Assembly: GCA_000310025.1 (NCBI GenBank)
Contig: FN649728.1
Coordinates: 6,534,993 to 6,568,065 of the forward strand
Reading direction: 5' to 3'
Source of the DNA: Ectocarpus siliculosus
Lineage: Eukaryota > Sar > Phaeophyceae > Ectocarpales > Ectocarpaceae
Length of the DNA stretch: 33,073 bases
A program made the position numbers and the translations under genes. The notes under the pieces were generated by a model, which was not told where the DNA came from, did no database searches, and saw only the letters and a list, made by a program, of their open reading frames with translations. Shown here one piece after another: positions 23,893-33,073 of this stretch. How positions within the stretch are numbered: the first letter of the stretch is position 1; each line of letters starts with the position of its first letter.

Positions 23893-24355
23893 CTAGAACC
23901 TGAGACGCGACACAAAGAACAAGAGCGTTCCATCTGAATGTCAGTTTGTTTGACGTCACGGGTTCATACATAAATAGCTTGCGACAAACCACCAGCACGT
24001 CGACTGCCTAGGAGCAACGCCAGGGCACACTGAAAATGTGGGGAAATCATTTAAAAGGCTGGAAACGCGTCAGGAACAAAACGAACGAGAGTATTGGACG
24101 TTCAGCAGAGCTTGCACGTCAAATGAGCGCTTTATCGGCCTGACAAATTGCCGACAGCACACCAGGGGAGACAGGGTTAGAAGAATACGCCAAATACAAC
24201 AAAAAAACCCTCAGCCCCATAGAGCTTAGTTCACATATCGAAACAAAAGCAGCGTACATGTCGTTCATGACGTCCAAATGTTTTCACCGCCGCCGCCCTT
24301 CGCAGCAAACGTCTTTCCGAAAAAAGCCTCGCACACGGGGAAGGTAAGGCAATAC

Positions 24356-24445
24356 CGTCGTGGTCGGGGTCGCTCTTGTTGCCGAAGTGTAGCCTGTACT
24401 GCCCATCTTCGTCTTGATATCCGTGAGGACGTACTGCTCGAGCAT
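24356..24445 (-). CDS. Gene 2, candidate exon with a 1-nt frameshift (minus strand)
   Basis: The minus strand reads MLEQYVLTDIKTKMG in one frame and, from the same point, GQYRLHFGNKSDPDHDG in the next frame, then G|GTATTG. A single missing base near 24406 would join the two halves. Both halves have GC-rich third positions. The acceptor (TTCGAAG) is weak. Either a pseudogene, a sequencing error or an unusual exon; function unknown. Confidence 0.42.
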
Positions 24446-25264
24446 CTTCGAACGATGCCAATCCTTACCGTGAGGGGGGGGGGGAGTGGTGCTTGGCGGG
24501 CAAGGGGTTGGATGGATGGATGCACCAGAGCAAGGGTGACAGTAGATGGCCTGGAATTTGCGCCTGAAACAGCAAGCATTAGGGCTAACAGGACATCAGC
24601 AGCAGCTATCCTCGCTGTAAAAAAGTACATGGGGATTAAAAAATTTAAGCGTCATTACCACAGGGAAGCGGCGTTAGCATTTCAAGGACAATAACTCTTC
24701 GTCCCCGGCGCTGTTGCTCGGCATCATGAGAGTTGGCTAATTGCACAGTATCGGTTTACCTTGCGCCGCCCTTCTGTCTTGCACTATAGGCTAACGCTAC
24801 AACATGCGAGACCCTCAAACCAACAGCAGTACCGGTGCGCGCGCGTCAAAATTATCTACTCCTTCCACAAGCAACGCATCGCGAGGAATAGTTGCCTGCA
24901 CGTCCCCCCGTGCATACGCTTTGGTTGAGTCTCATAAATGAACGAATGAACAGCTCTCAAAATGAGGTATTCCATCGTTCCTTCCGTTCACATTGAAATA
25001 GGAGCGAATTTACTCAATACGTGCGTGGAGTTATGCCGGAGTGATCGACGATGTTATGCACGACTCTGGCAGCAGGTGCGGTAGCAGACCTCCATCGGTT
25101 CTCGGTGGACGGAGGTGTCGGGGGTCGGGACATGAACTTTCCATCGTACTTTGTTTTTCAAATCACTGGGCACCATTTCTGAACAAAATCTCGCATTTGC
25201 TGCGGAGTGTTCACTTAGCCCGACCGTACCTGAGCTATGGGGTGGTGCGCTTGCATCGGTGGAC

Positions 25265-25377
25265 CTGATCGAAGTTCACCCTCTGCATGGCCTCGTCCTC
25301 TGACACGGGAATGCCGTGGTTGGTTGGCCCTATCACCTTCGAGAACATGACGACACCAAGCCCACTCATGGCGGTAT
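25265..25377 (-). CDS. Gene 2, candidate upstream exon (minus strand)
   Basis: On the minus strand a C/T-rich tract and GTAGGCAG precede TAMSGLGVVMFSKVIGPT, NHGIPVSEDEAMQRVNFDQ, ending CAG|GTCCAC in phase 0. It could begin at ATG 25369 or, more likely given the pyrimidine tract, be an internal exon from 25377. The family is not recognised. Confidence 0.55.
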
Positions 25378-25755
25378 CTGCCTACTACATAGTACGATAC
25401 AAGGGAGGGGGGGGTGAGACGCAATAATATATGAAGACATACATACGTATCCCTCCGCTCTGCTATGCATACTACTGGTGCCCTCTTCATTTCGCATCAG
25501 TGGCGCGGCATGGGGGGACCCGCTGCGACCGCCTTTTCTCAGTTGTTGTGGTCTTGACGTCGAAAGAAAAAAACTTTCCGATCTCTGACACGCCTTGTTT
25601 CTCAGGGGTTTACTCGGTATTTTGTATTTTACGGCCAAAAATGTTTTCAAAGGGGTACATCGAAATTTCGGAGGAAAAAGAAAGAGAAAAAAAGGGTGGT
25701 GGGAAGAAAAAATCTGGCGCAGAGGAGAATCGAATCCACTGATCTCACAGCACAG

Positions 25756-25971
25756 CAGTTGGTTGCATAAGATACCACGCCCCCTGGACCGATTTCCAAA
25801 GCCTGCTTATTCCACAGCAGAAGGAGTGGCGAGGCCGGAAATGGCGGCATTGGAACTGCCTTGTCGAGGGTTTTCGAAAATGTATCGTTTGATTTTCGGA
25901 ATCGTCTTCGTCGTGGAACATGATAGGTTGAAACTTGGTCATGGGTGTGTGGTATCTTGTGCAACCTACGG
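25756..25971. mobile_element. TIR MITE, family M, copy 3 (inverted)
   Basis: The ends TTGGTTGCATAAGATACCAC and GTGGTATCTTGTGCAACC are inverted repeats. The reverse complement aligns over its whole length with 6411-6628, sharing TCCACGACGAAGA, ATTTTCG..., CTCGACAAGG and GGTCCAGG. A B-box-like GGATTCGATTC (minus) and a T run lie just outside its left end at about 25700-25740. Confidence 0.7.
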
Positions 25972-26448
25972 TTGGTTACCGTGAATTCTTGCTTTCAACA
26001 CGATATATTTTGCAAACGTGTGAACGACCTGTGTCAATCGAGCAACCCATCTAAAACAATTGGGTTTGGTAAGGGCTGGGCATTGGTTGAAGCATGTGGA
26101 CGGTTGGCACGGTCGATGCTATGCATGTGTGTGGACAGGTCAGATACAGCAGACATGCAGGGTTGTTACTGTTTTGTTGAAGAATAACGAGCGCCCCACC
26201 AAAAAAAAAAAAAAACGTTGAAATAATGAAATGCCACCCGCCCTCCAAAAAGCTCTTTTATGAGGCTGGGCGCTTATTGACGCCTCCGGAATAATCCCCG
26301 CTCTGTACATGGTGAGGAAGAGCCGCATACACGCAGTAGGCCGAGAGCCATTGGGCGTGCAGGACCAACTGCTGGTGTCTGAGCGTACATGCATCTCTAC
26401 AAAACACGTGGAGAGTTCGCGCCTTTCCCAACGGGGGCATACATATGC

Positions 26449-26522
26449 TGTTAGAAAGGCTTACCCATTAGACTACTCAGTCAGCGCTGACTGAGTAGTC
26501 TAATGGGTAAGCCTTTCTAACA
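26449..26522. repeat. 74-bp perfect palindrome
   Basis: Two 37-nt arms (starting TGTTAGAAAGGCTTACCC) are exact reverse complements with no loop, centred between 26485 and 26486 at AGCGCT. Symmetry stops abruptly on both sides. It could form a cruciform or a long RNA hairpin, or be a fold-back assembly artefact. Confidence 0.9.
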
Positions 26523-26664
26523 AAAGATATACTCTCGGCTCGTTGCCACCCAGCTGGTCACTATGATGTTTACAATACTAACATATGCATAGAGACACAC
26601 AACTATAATAACTACACAACACACAACGTCCCCTTAATTAATCCTTCTTTTTGCTACGATCCAG

Positions 26665-26834
26665 ATATAAGTGGAGGGGAATCGCTAACCCAAGCAGCAA
26701 CTGCTGCCGGAATGTCGCTCTCTCTTCTCCACGCGCGCCGTGTAGAAGCGCGTCTTGCCGCTCTACAGCAGCAGCAGTTTCGTGCGGCGGGTTTAGCTCG
26801 CGGCGGTTGCTGTGCCCCGAGTCCGAGCATCTAG
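26665..26834 (+). CDS. Candidate terminal exon, alanine/glutamine-rich
   Basis: After CCTTCTTTTTGCTACGATCCAG (a good pyrimidine tract and acceptor) the frame reads ISGGESLTQAATAAGMSLSL, LHARRVEARLAALQQQQFRA and AGLARGGCCAPSPSI, then TAG. It is helix-like, but no partner exon was found upstream. The minus strand is also open here for 176 codons with a less natural composition. Confidence 0.28.
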
Positions 26835-27337
26835 GGATAGTATAGCTGTTTGCCTTGGTTACGAAAGGAATGGCACCAGCCTGGTCGCTCTTATTCGTCT
26901 TGGCATGATGCGGCCTCTGGCCGCCTGTGTCAAGGCTAGCTAGCTCGCCACGAGGGCGGGGCCAAACAAAGCTTAAGCTTGGCCATGCATATAGGGGGCT
27001 CGCTTGTTCGGATGCCCCCCACCCCCTCTTCCCATCTGTCTGGCGGGATCCATAACGGGATCCGAGAGCTTGTTGTACCCTGCACCATGTAGCTGGTACA
27101 CACATAGCACTCGTGAATCCCCGCACACACCCACTAAAAAGCCCAAATTGAATAGTGTATGCGTTCATTTAGTATGCATTTTGTGCGAACGTATCCTGGG
27201 CTCTTCTATCTACATATATATCTGTGTTGGAGACGAAATTGTTGCGCATTGTCCAGCCGGAAAAAATACATAAATTCAAGTGTAATCTACACTGAAGTCC
27301 AGTTATCCCGACAGTCGAACCGACACAATCTACAGCC

Positions 27338-27745
27338 TCCAGGAGGTCTGACCTCCGGTTGTGACTGCCTCCCAACCTGTAACATCGGTGCTTTCACAAC
27401 CAGGAGGTCTGGCCTAAGGTTGTGGCTGCCCCCCAACCTGTGTGATCGGTGCTTGCACATCTAAGAGGTATGGCCTAACGTTGTGGCGGCCTCCCAACCT
27501 GTGTCATTGGTGCTTTCACAACCAGGAGGTCTGGCCGAAGGTTGTGGCTCCCCCCCAACCTGTGTCATCGGTGCTTTCACATCTAAGAGGTATGGCCTAA
27601 GGTTGTGGCGGCCTCCCAACCTGTGTGACCGGTGCTTGCACAACCAAGAGGTGTGGCCTAACGTTGTGGCTGCCTCCCAACCTTCCGGATTCGCGCTTGT
27701 ACAACCAAGACATCTGGCCAAGGTTGAGGCCTCCTCCCAATTCCC
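27338..27745. repeat. 61-bp satellite with alternating monomers
   Basis: Seven units carry CTCCCAACCTGTG, GGTGCTT and GGCCTAAGGTTGTGG; CAACC anchors are at 27373, 27434, 27495, 27556, 27617, 27678 and 27738 (61, 61, 61, 61, 61 and 60 bp). Variant ACAACCAGGAGGTCT alternates with ACATCTAAGAGGTAT over the first four units, giving a 122-bp dimer. The non-triplet period argues against coding. Confidence 0.88.
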
Positions 27746-27952
27746 CTCTACAACCTGCCCCTTACCTTGTGGATGCTCACAACCTACCCGCAACCCCCCC
27801 TCTGGCCACCCGTGTTTGTATTTAGGCGTTGTGGTGCGGGCCAGCTCCGGGGCTGCAGGGGCTGCCTAATATTTCAAGCCTGGTGGGCGAGCCTGGGCCC
27901 CCTTCGCAGCCAACCGCGCACCGGCAAATTTGGAGCATAAGGAACACCGGCT

Positions 27953-28235
27953 ATGGCAGCTCCGAATATTGAACCTGTAGATATTGCTCTCTCTGATGTA
28001 TCGACTCACGTATCATGCTCCATTTCGCTTCTTCGAAACTGCGCGTCACTTCAGGGCCAGCCTCCTGCGTCGCCAAGTGCTGGAAGCAACCGCATAACCC
28101 ACGGGGCGAACATGGATGCCACCTACCTGCGGAGCTCTGCACTGGACATCGCTTACTGTTTGCTCATTCCTTTGTGGATCGTCCCCCTCTATGCCACTTT
28201 CTGGATGGCCGTCGGTAGCGTGAACGGATGCAAGA
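27953..28235 (+). CDS. Gene 3, first exon: predicted membrane protein
   Basis: Possible starts are ATG 27953 or ATG 28112; the second opens a clear hydrophobic stretch (LDIAYCLLIPLWIVPLYATF) followed by WMAVGSVNGCK, then AAGA|GTAAGT in phase 1. Upstream of 28112 the sequence is Ser/Thr/Asn-rich. The downstream exon at 28858 begins in the matching phase. The family is not recognised. Confidence 0.45.
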
Positions 28236-28584
28236 GTAAGTACGGTGAGAGCAGAATGGAGGAGAAGATGCGGCTTGAAAATGGGAAGAAACAGCCCGTC
28301 GCCTTTCAAAGTGATCCAAAAATGAGCGGGCCCGTGGTCGCTACGTTAGCAGAATCCCGTCTCACCGGGATTTTTTGGCAAAGCTTTGGGCTTCTACCGC
28401 TTCCGACAACATTCTGTACTATGTTGACATGTTCTGAATCATTTCAAGTCCCCCCGAGTTCCCCGCAGCAGAAACGCAGACTCACAAACTCCATTCATGA
28501 TCTTGGCTCTGGCTGAGCAGCAGACAACTTAAAGCGAAGGCCAAGTATCAGGAATAGGTCTGTCACATGAGTCTATTCAAATCT

Positions 28585-28833
28585 TCAAGTGTATCTCCGC
28601 TTTGTGGCGTGAGACTCATGAAGATAGGCCCGCCGATGAGTACCGACGTCCGTCCCCGTTCTTGATGCTTCGACAAGGCTTTCGTCTCGATCCCTCTGAT
28701 GGAAGCAAATCCACACCGTTGTTCTTCCCAGTTCCTCCACAAAAGCCCTACATTTCAATCTGGCAGGGAACGTCCGGTAGTTTTGCAGAATTTGCGCCAT
28801 GGTCGTGTTGCGCTTACAGACGAATGCATCCAC
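28585..28833 (-). CDS. Minus-strand ORF of unclear status
   Basis: 82 codons from ATG 28833, reading MDAFVCKRNTTMAQILQNYR and later RTTVWICFHQRDRDESLVEA. The amino-acid composition is ordinary, and it sits in the presumed intron of gene 3 on the other strand. It could be an upstream exon of the minus-strand gene 2, a nested gene or chance. Confidence 0.22.
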   Translation of the reverse strand: MDAFVCKRNTTMAQILQNYRTFPARLKCRAFVEELGRTTVWICFHQRDRDESLVEASRTGTDVGTHRRAYLHESHATKRRYT

Positions 28834-28857
28834 CCTGCTTTCTCGGTACCCGCGCAG

Positions 28858-29249
28858 ATTACTTTTATTGCTGGACGTGCATCTACTGGGTGTGGCTCAC
28901 GCTCCCTGCCTTGATCTGCTCCACCTCGGGACTAGCGCAAGGCTACAGCGCTCGGTGGCTCCAGTCGCTTCCGGTGTGCACGTTTGGTGTCACCCTCACG
29001 GCATTCAACATTTGCCGTGCTGGCCGTGTTCCTCCCCAGGTTGTCGTGGCTGGGATTGTATCATCCTTTGGGGCTATTCTGTTCTCGGGCACGCACGGGA
29101 TGCTAGTCGGTGGTATTAGTGCTGGGGGCGTATCTGTAGCTGCATCCCCGTTTTGCGTCGCGCGCGTCCCGCGTTCCTGGGAAGATGGACAGCTCTCTCC
29201 TCTTCTTGTTCCGCTACCTGCAGAGAGACACCCTGCTGCTGGCTGTCCG
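28858..29249 (+). CDS. Gene 3, second exon: three predicted membrane helices
   Basis: Follows TACCCGCGCAG. Two bases complete the codon from 28235, then YFYCWTCIYWVWLTLPALIC, LPVCTFGVTLTAFNICRAG and VVVAGIVSSFGAILFSGTHG are hydrophobic segments. A donor CCG|GTAGGC ends it in phase 0, and an AG at 29312 after a T tract would resume in the same frame, which stays open to 29615. With the first exon this makes about four membrane helices. The 3' end is unresolved. Confidence 0.42.
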
Positions 29250-29648
29250 GTAGGCAACGCTGACCCCCCACCTCCCCCTTTTTTTTGCATCAGCGCTCAC
29301 ACATTTCTTCAGGGTAAAAGCTCCAATCCATGGTCACACAGAGGGGTTCCTCCCCCTGAGGGCCCCTACCCACCCACCTGTCACCTCTCCTCCTGCGGTG
29401 CTTGCCTTTGTGCGGTGCTTGCCTTTGATACATGTAATGCGATTCTCTCCCGGTACCATAATCGAAAGTTTTTTTTCGGATCAGGCCGCAGCCAGCAACC
29501 ATGGTTGGTCGCGTCCATCTACAACAGGCAGACGCAGATTTACTTGTTACCTTGCGAGCGAGCCCTACTGCGGGGATGGCATGCCACTGCGTATAGAGAC
29601 CTGAAAAAAGAATAGCGATCGACGTTGTTGTGCCGGGGGTACACTGTA

Positions 29649-29852
29649 CAGATGGCGCCCGCACTTAAGAACCTACCTGTTAAGAACATGAGGCTCAAAA
29701 AATCCAAAACTCATAAACATGAACGTATTTTAGTGGTCCCCGTGAAGAACCTCACACTAAAACCTATATAATGGCCATTCGCAGCCTCCACAGGCAACTA
29801 AGAACCCCAGCCTCACGCAAATTAAGATGTTCTTAAGTGCGGGCGCCATCTG
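29649..29852. mobile_element. 204-bp MITE with perfect TIRs and TA flanks
   Basis: The ends CAGATGGCGCCCGCACTTAA and its exact complement are perfect over 24 bp; TA lies on each side (29647-29648 and 29853-29854). The interior repeats TAAGAAC and CCTCAC motifs. No ORF. A TA target duplication fits Tc1/mariner-like mobilisation, but the superfamily is inferred only from that. Confidence 0.85.
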
Positions 29853-30195
29853 TAGTCTACAACGCATTTCGGGTGCGGACGAAGAATACTTACTGTTGTT
29901 ATGTTATGAACGAGTCCTGGGGTAGATGGCAAGCCACGTCATAATCGCCGCCGCGGTTGCATCGGCCGAGTCCATCCTCACACGCCCATCCAAAAACAAC
30001 AAGTAATTCTCGTTAAGCCACCACGCATTGTGCATGCATGCATATACGTTTCGAGACGAGGTAGGTCGCAACCTACAGTACTTGAATCATACTTCGTACT
30101 TCGTACTCACAACAGTAGGTGGGTGCGACGGATGATGATGCACTTCTTCGGTCGGTTTTTATCGTTCGTCGTACCCCCCCCCACCCCTTCCCCAC

Positions 30196-30299
30196 CTATT
30201 TTACAGCGTGTCGTTTGGTGAACGTCTTCCCCCGACTCCGGCGGGGGGCTATTTTACAGCGTGTCGTTTGGTGCACGCCTCCCCGACTCCGGCGGGGGG
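30196..30299 (+). repeat. Short tandem duplication ending in G runs
   Basis: CTATTTTACAGCGTGTCGTT with TGGTG and CCCCGACTCCGGCGGGGGG is present twice (about 30198 and 30249). The unit resembles the GTTTTACAACGTCGTTG unit of R1 located 0.5 kb to the right, in both sequence and the terminal G run. Confidence 0.65.
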
Positions 30300-30456
30300 C
30301 GGGGGGGGGGTGTACTCATAGTCGTGCATGCCGTAGTCGTTTGACCATTGACCTCGCATCCCTACAAAGCCGGGACGGAGCACGCCGGGGTCTCACCGGA
30401 CCAGGCTCTCACATCACCAAGCGCGAAGCGCCGTGAGGTATTTGGCGAGTCGCATG
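30294..30456 (-). mobile_element. Near full-length SINE-like module B, inverted
   Basis: On the minus strand it starts ATGCGACTCGCCAAATACC, continues CACGGCGCTTCGCGCTTGG and GGTCCGGTGAGACCCC, then the B core, and ends ATGAGTACA plus a C run. The start coincides with that of the copy ending at 12113, so both ends of the ~150-bp element are defined. Confidence 0.72.
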
Positions 30457-30587
30457 AAGGGTGAGCTGCATCCTGCTAAGGGTGTTCGGCATCTTGTGCT
30501 TACTTCCTTGCGTACGGATGACAGCTACGTATGACTTAATTTACTTTCTGGTGCTTTCACTTCCAGAGACAGTTGTAAGCACTGTGT

Positions 30588-30965
30588 AACTGCCTCGAGG
30601 AAGCTTGACCATTTTAACACAACGTGGTGCGATCATCCCCCGTTGCGCGGAGTGAGGGTTCTCGACCCCGCACAACATGATCTACTCGACCACCATTATG
30701 GTTACCGCCAAAAAAAAAAACGAGGTAAAAAAAAAAAACGGTAACCTGGTTGTCGAGTTCACGAAGTGAATTGGCTTGTTTTACAACGTCGTTGCCAAGC
30801 GACGAAAACCCAATCCCGATGGCAAACACCGAGTGGGGGGCTTGTTTTACAACGTCGTTGCCAAGCGACGAAAACCCAAACCCCGATGGCAAACACCGGG
30901 GGGGGGCGGCTTGTTTTACAACGTCGTTGCCAAGCGACGAAAACCCAACCCCGATGGCAAACACC
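30588..30965 (+). repeat. Composite repeat R1, copy 2
   Basis: Matches 11119-11495 almost base for base, including the A runs and three CTTGTTTTACAACGTCGTTG units (30775, 30841, 30910). Copy 1 lacks a visible left boundary because of the gap; here the left boundary AACTGCCTCGAGG is preceded by unrelated sequence. Confidence 0.85.
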
Positions 30966-33073
30966 AATTTTGGGGCGGGGGGCGGGGGGGGGGATTTTCT
31001 CCTCCTTTGTCGATTATTGATAATGTTACAAGGGGACCAGCCGATTGTTATATTCAAATGTAGTATTGCTTCGTTAGGATTGATTGGGAGATAACTCTCA
31101 GCATCTATTACCGTCCACGGATGGTGTAGAATAACGGTGTATACAATTGGTTGCGCCTCTTCGACGGGGCGGGAGAGCACAACTCGGTACATACATACAT
31201 CTGGTTCTCTGCGACAAGGCATCCATTCATTCACTGTAGACGGTTCCGGAGGGGTGGGGGTCTTTGCCGATGATCTGTTTCAATGTAAGTCTGTCTCCTA
31301 CTGCTGCTGCTATTATTGACGAAACGGAAGAAGACGGATGGATCTTGATCGATTTTGGTCTTTTCGCCTTGTTATTTCGTTGGTATTTCGTTGTTAATGC
31401 TTGCTTTGCGCCATTTTGAATGGTCTAATCTGCTACAATGTATGTGGTAAAACCGACGTCGTCGTCTGCGTTGAGAAGCTGTTCGTCGAAGAAAAGAAAA
31501 CGGAGCATTGTACTGATTGAGATGCTGTACAGAAGCTTTTCTTCCCCCAGGCGCAGCGGTGAAGAAGAACAAACACAACAATAGAGGCGGGCAGAGTTGC
31601 AAGAACCTTCCCTTCCTACTGCTGCTGTGTTTATCACAGCCGATGCATAGTTTGTTGACCTTCCTTCATGTTGCAACGTGGCTCATCGTGTCATGTTTGG
31701 CTGGCTGGAGTTGAACAGATCCCAAACCTGGCTGCCTTGCCCCTTCGGGAGAAGTATATAGTCTAACGGCCATGCAGGCAGACTACTCCGTTTGTATCAT
31801 CAGCGCTCACTCACTATGTCAATACACCTGGCCTGGTCAATACACCTGGCCTCGCCAATGAAGCCGCCCGGCAGCAGTCGAAAGTTGCGCATCTACAGCT
31901 GACCTCGACCATCCGCCGTTTTTCATGTTTCAAAAGGTTACCGTGTTGCCGTATCGCCTGCAACTTTTGTGTAACGTATCAAATAGTTGTAGCTCACCGT
32001 CGGCGATCTCTAACCTGCCTAGAGCTTGCGGTGGTCGTGAGGGGGAGACAGAGATAGTATAGGTTGAAGGCAACGACCCGTGTGGGACACATGCACGCAC
32101 ACACGCGCTTTTCGCGACGAGCAAGATCCGAAGATCCAAGATCCGTCGAGGGGTGACAAGAGCGCAAATAAGAAGAGGCGTTTTTCGTTCTTGAAAAAAA
32201 AAATGTTTTGGCGTCGTCGTTGGTGAGGCGGTTCGACTGTTGAAATAGATCCGCCGCGCGCTTTAGTCTGTCTGACTGCTGCTATTCTCTGTTTCTCGAC
32301 CTCCCAACCTTAGTTGGCTGTTGCTGTTGTAGTTCTACACTACCACCACCCCCAGAGCACTGAGATAGAGAGACGCGCGCGGCGGAGCTTTGAACCATGG
32401 GGGTGATCCACCGCTGGTGACATCGAAGCAATTAGAAAGAGAGGGGCGTCGTCTTGAGGGAGGCGTCTGACAGCTGAGGGCGTTCGTTGTAGCTCCGTCG
32501 AAGCAACTTCAGCTACAGCTAAAGCAGCACCTGCCGTGCTTGTGCCGGCTGTGCAAACCCAGGGAAGCGAGGGAGAGAGAGAAAGAGAGGGAGAGAGAGA
32601 GAGGAAAACAAGCAGTCGGCAGGATTCCCAGACGTGTGATCGAGATCCGCGGGGGTCAGAGGCGACGAAACGAAAGACAGGTGAGTAGCCGATGTGGTGT
32701 CGGCGTCTGAACCTTTTGCGTTCCTCATGCAAAGAGCGACAGGGGTTGGGGGTGGCCGTTGTGGACGGGGAGGCTGCTTCGGCCTCAACAACTGGCGCGG
32801 ATTTTCCAGAAGAAACGCAAGAGAGGGCCTTGGTGTTGTCGCAGGGTCTTCTCCCCTTTGCTCATCTCGACGACCCTTTTTGCTGACATCACAGCAGATC
32901 CAACAATCAATGTACTGCTGTAGCTATAATAGCCTGTTGTGTTTGCCACAGAGAAGCAAGCAGGGGTGGGTGTGGTCGTTGCTGCTGTATCGTGCATACA
33001 TAGTTCTGAGAGGAGAGAGCGCTCGTGGTTCTACCCACCCCATGGCTCAAGGGTAAACAAGAGAGTTCTTGGG
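30966..33073. other. Right flank; possible first exon of a plus-strand gene
   Basis: No gene is supported from 30966 to about 32100; there is a small direct repeat (GTCAATACACCTGGCCT) at 31818-31856. At 32560-32605 a GA-rich tract is followed by CGAAAGACAG|GTGAGT (donor at 32681), a perfect consensus that could end a 5' UTR or first exon. The frame at 32743-32850 (GVAVVDGEAASASTTGADFP) could be a following exon. Weak support. Confidence 0.25.

Noticed and set aside
24278-24345. Plus-strand first exon MFSPPPPFAANVFPKK with a GTAAGG donor
   Set aside because: Overlaps the 3' side of the better-supported minus-strand segment and no following plus-strand exon was found.
25700-25760. tRNA gene on the minus strand
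   Set aside because: Has a B-box-like GGATTCGATTC and a T run, but no paired acceptor stem or A-box, so at most a fossil.
26638-27168. 176-codon minus-strand ORF
   Set aside because: Cys/Arg/Pro-rich without domain features, and it overlaps a plus-strand segment with a better acceptor and composition.
27300-27745. CRISPR array
   Set aside because: The 61-bp and 73-bp arrays have no unique spacers between conserved repeats, and the context is eukaryotic.
31260-31290. FADD motif suggesting a second reverse transcriptase
   Set aside because: No other RT motif lies nearby; four residues alone are chance.

Overview
The window looks like nuclear DNA of an intron-rich eukaryote, most likely a photosynthetic stramenopile of the brown-alga type. 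The evidence is roughly balanced GC, short GC3-rich exons (60-216 nt) separated by introns of about 0.3-4.8 kb, GT-AG splice sites with T- or C-rich 3' ends, and many small dispersed repeats. The taxonomic assignment is inference. Most long open frames here are intronic or repeat-derived; the real coding sequence is in short exons.

Positions 364-19868 (+) hold one gene, here called gene 1, read as 14 exons whose splice phases all agree. They total 1785 nt, i.e. 594 codons plus a TAA. The 5' end lies left of the window. The predicted protein has a single hydrophobic segment, a Pro/Ala-rich low-complexity linker, a basic patch, several helix-rich blocks, a Met/Gly-rich repeat and a charged helical C-terminus. 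I do not recognise the family. A 609-base assembly gap (10510-11118) lies in one intron. Another intron (13949-18751) carries a decayed APE-type non-LTR retrotransposon with endonuclease, reverse transcriptase and CCHC motifs.

The most unusual signal is that five introns of gene 1 (before exons 6, 7, 9, 11 and 12) each contain two or more upstream tandem copies of their own 3' end: polypyrimidine tract, acceptor AG and the first ~18-25 nt of the following exon. The upstream copies look like decoy or alternative acceptors that dead-end in intron sequence. A separate perfect 76-bp tandem duplication contains a 15-nt candidate micro-exon.

Positions 19869-33073 are repeat-rich and gene-poor. They contain a ~73-bp minisatellite (21640-22120), exons of a probable minus-strand gene (25377-23733) with one apparent frameshift, a 74-bp perfect palindrome (26449-26522), a 61-bp satellite with alternating monomers (27338-27745), a probable plus-strand multi-pass membrane protein gene (27953 onward), and a 204-bp MITE with perfect terminal inverted repeats.

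Small mobile elements link the regions. Two SINE-like modules (A and B) end in poly-C instead of poly-A; module A also forms the 3' tail of the LINE. A TA-flanked inverted-repeat family has members at 6411, 7506 and 25756. A 377-bp composite repeat is nearly identical at 11119 and 30588.
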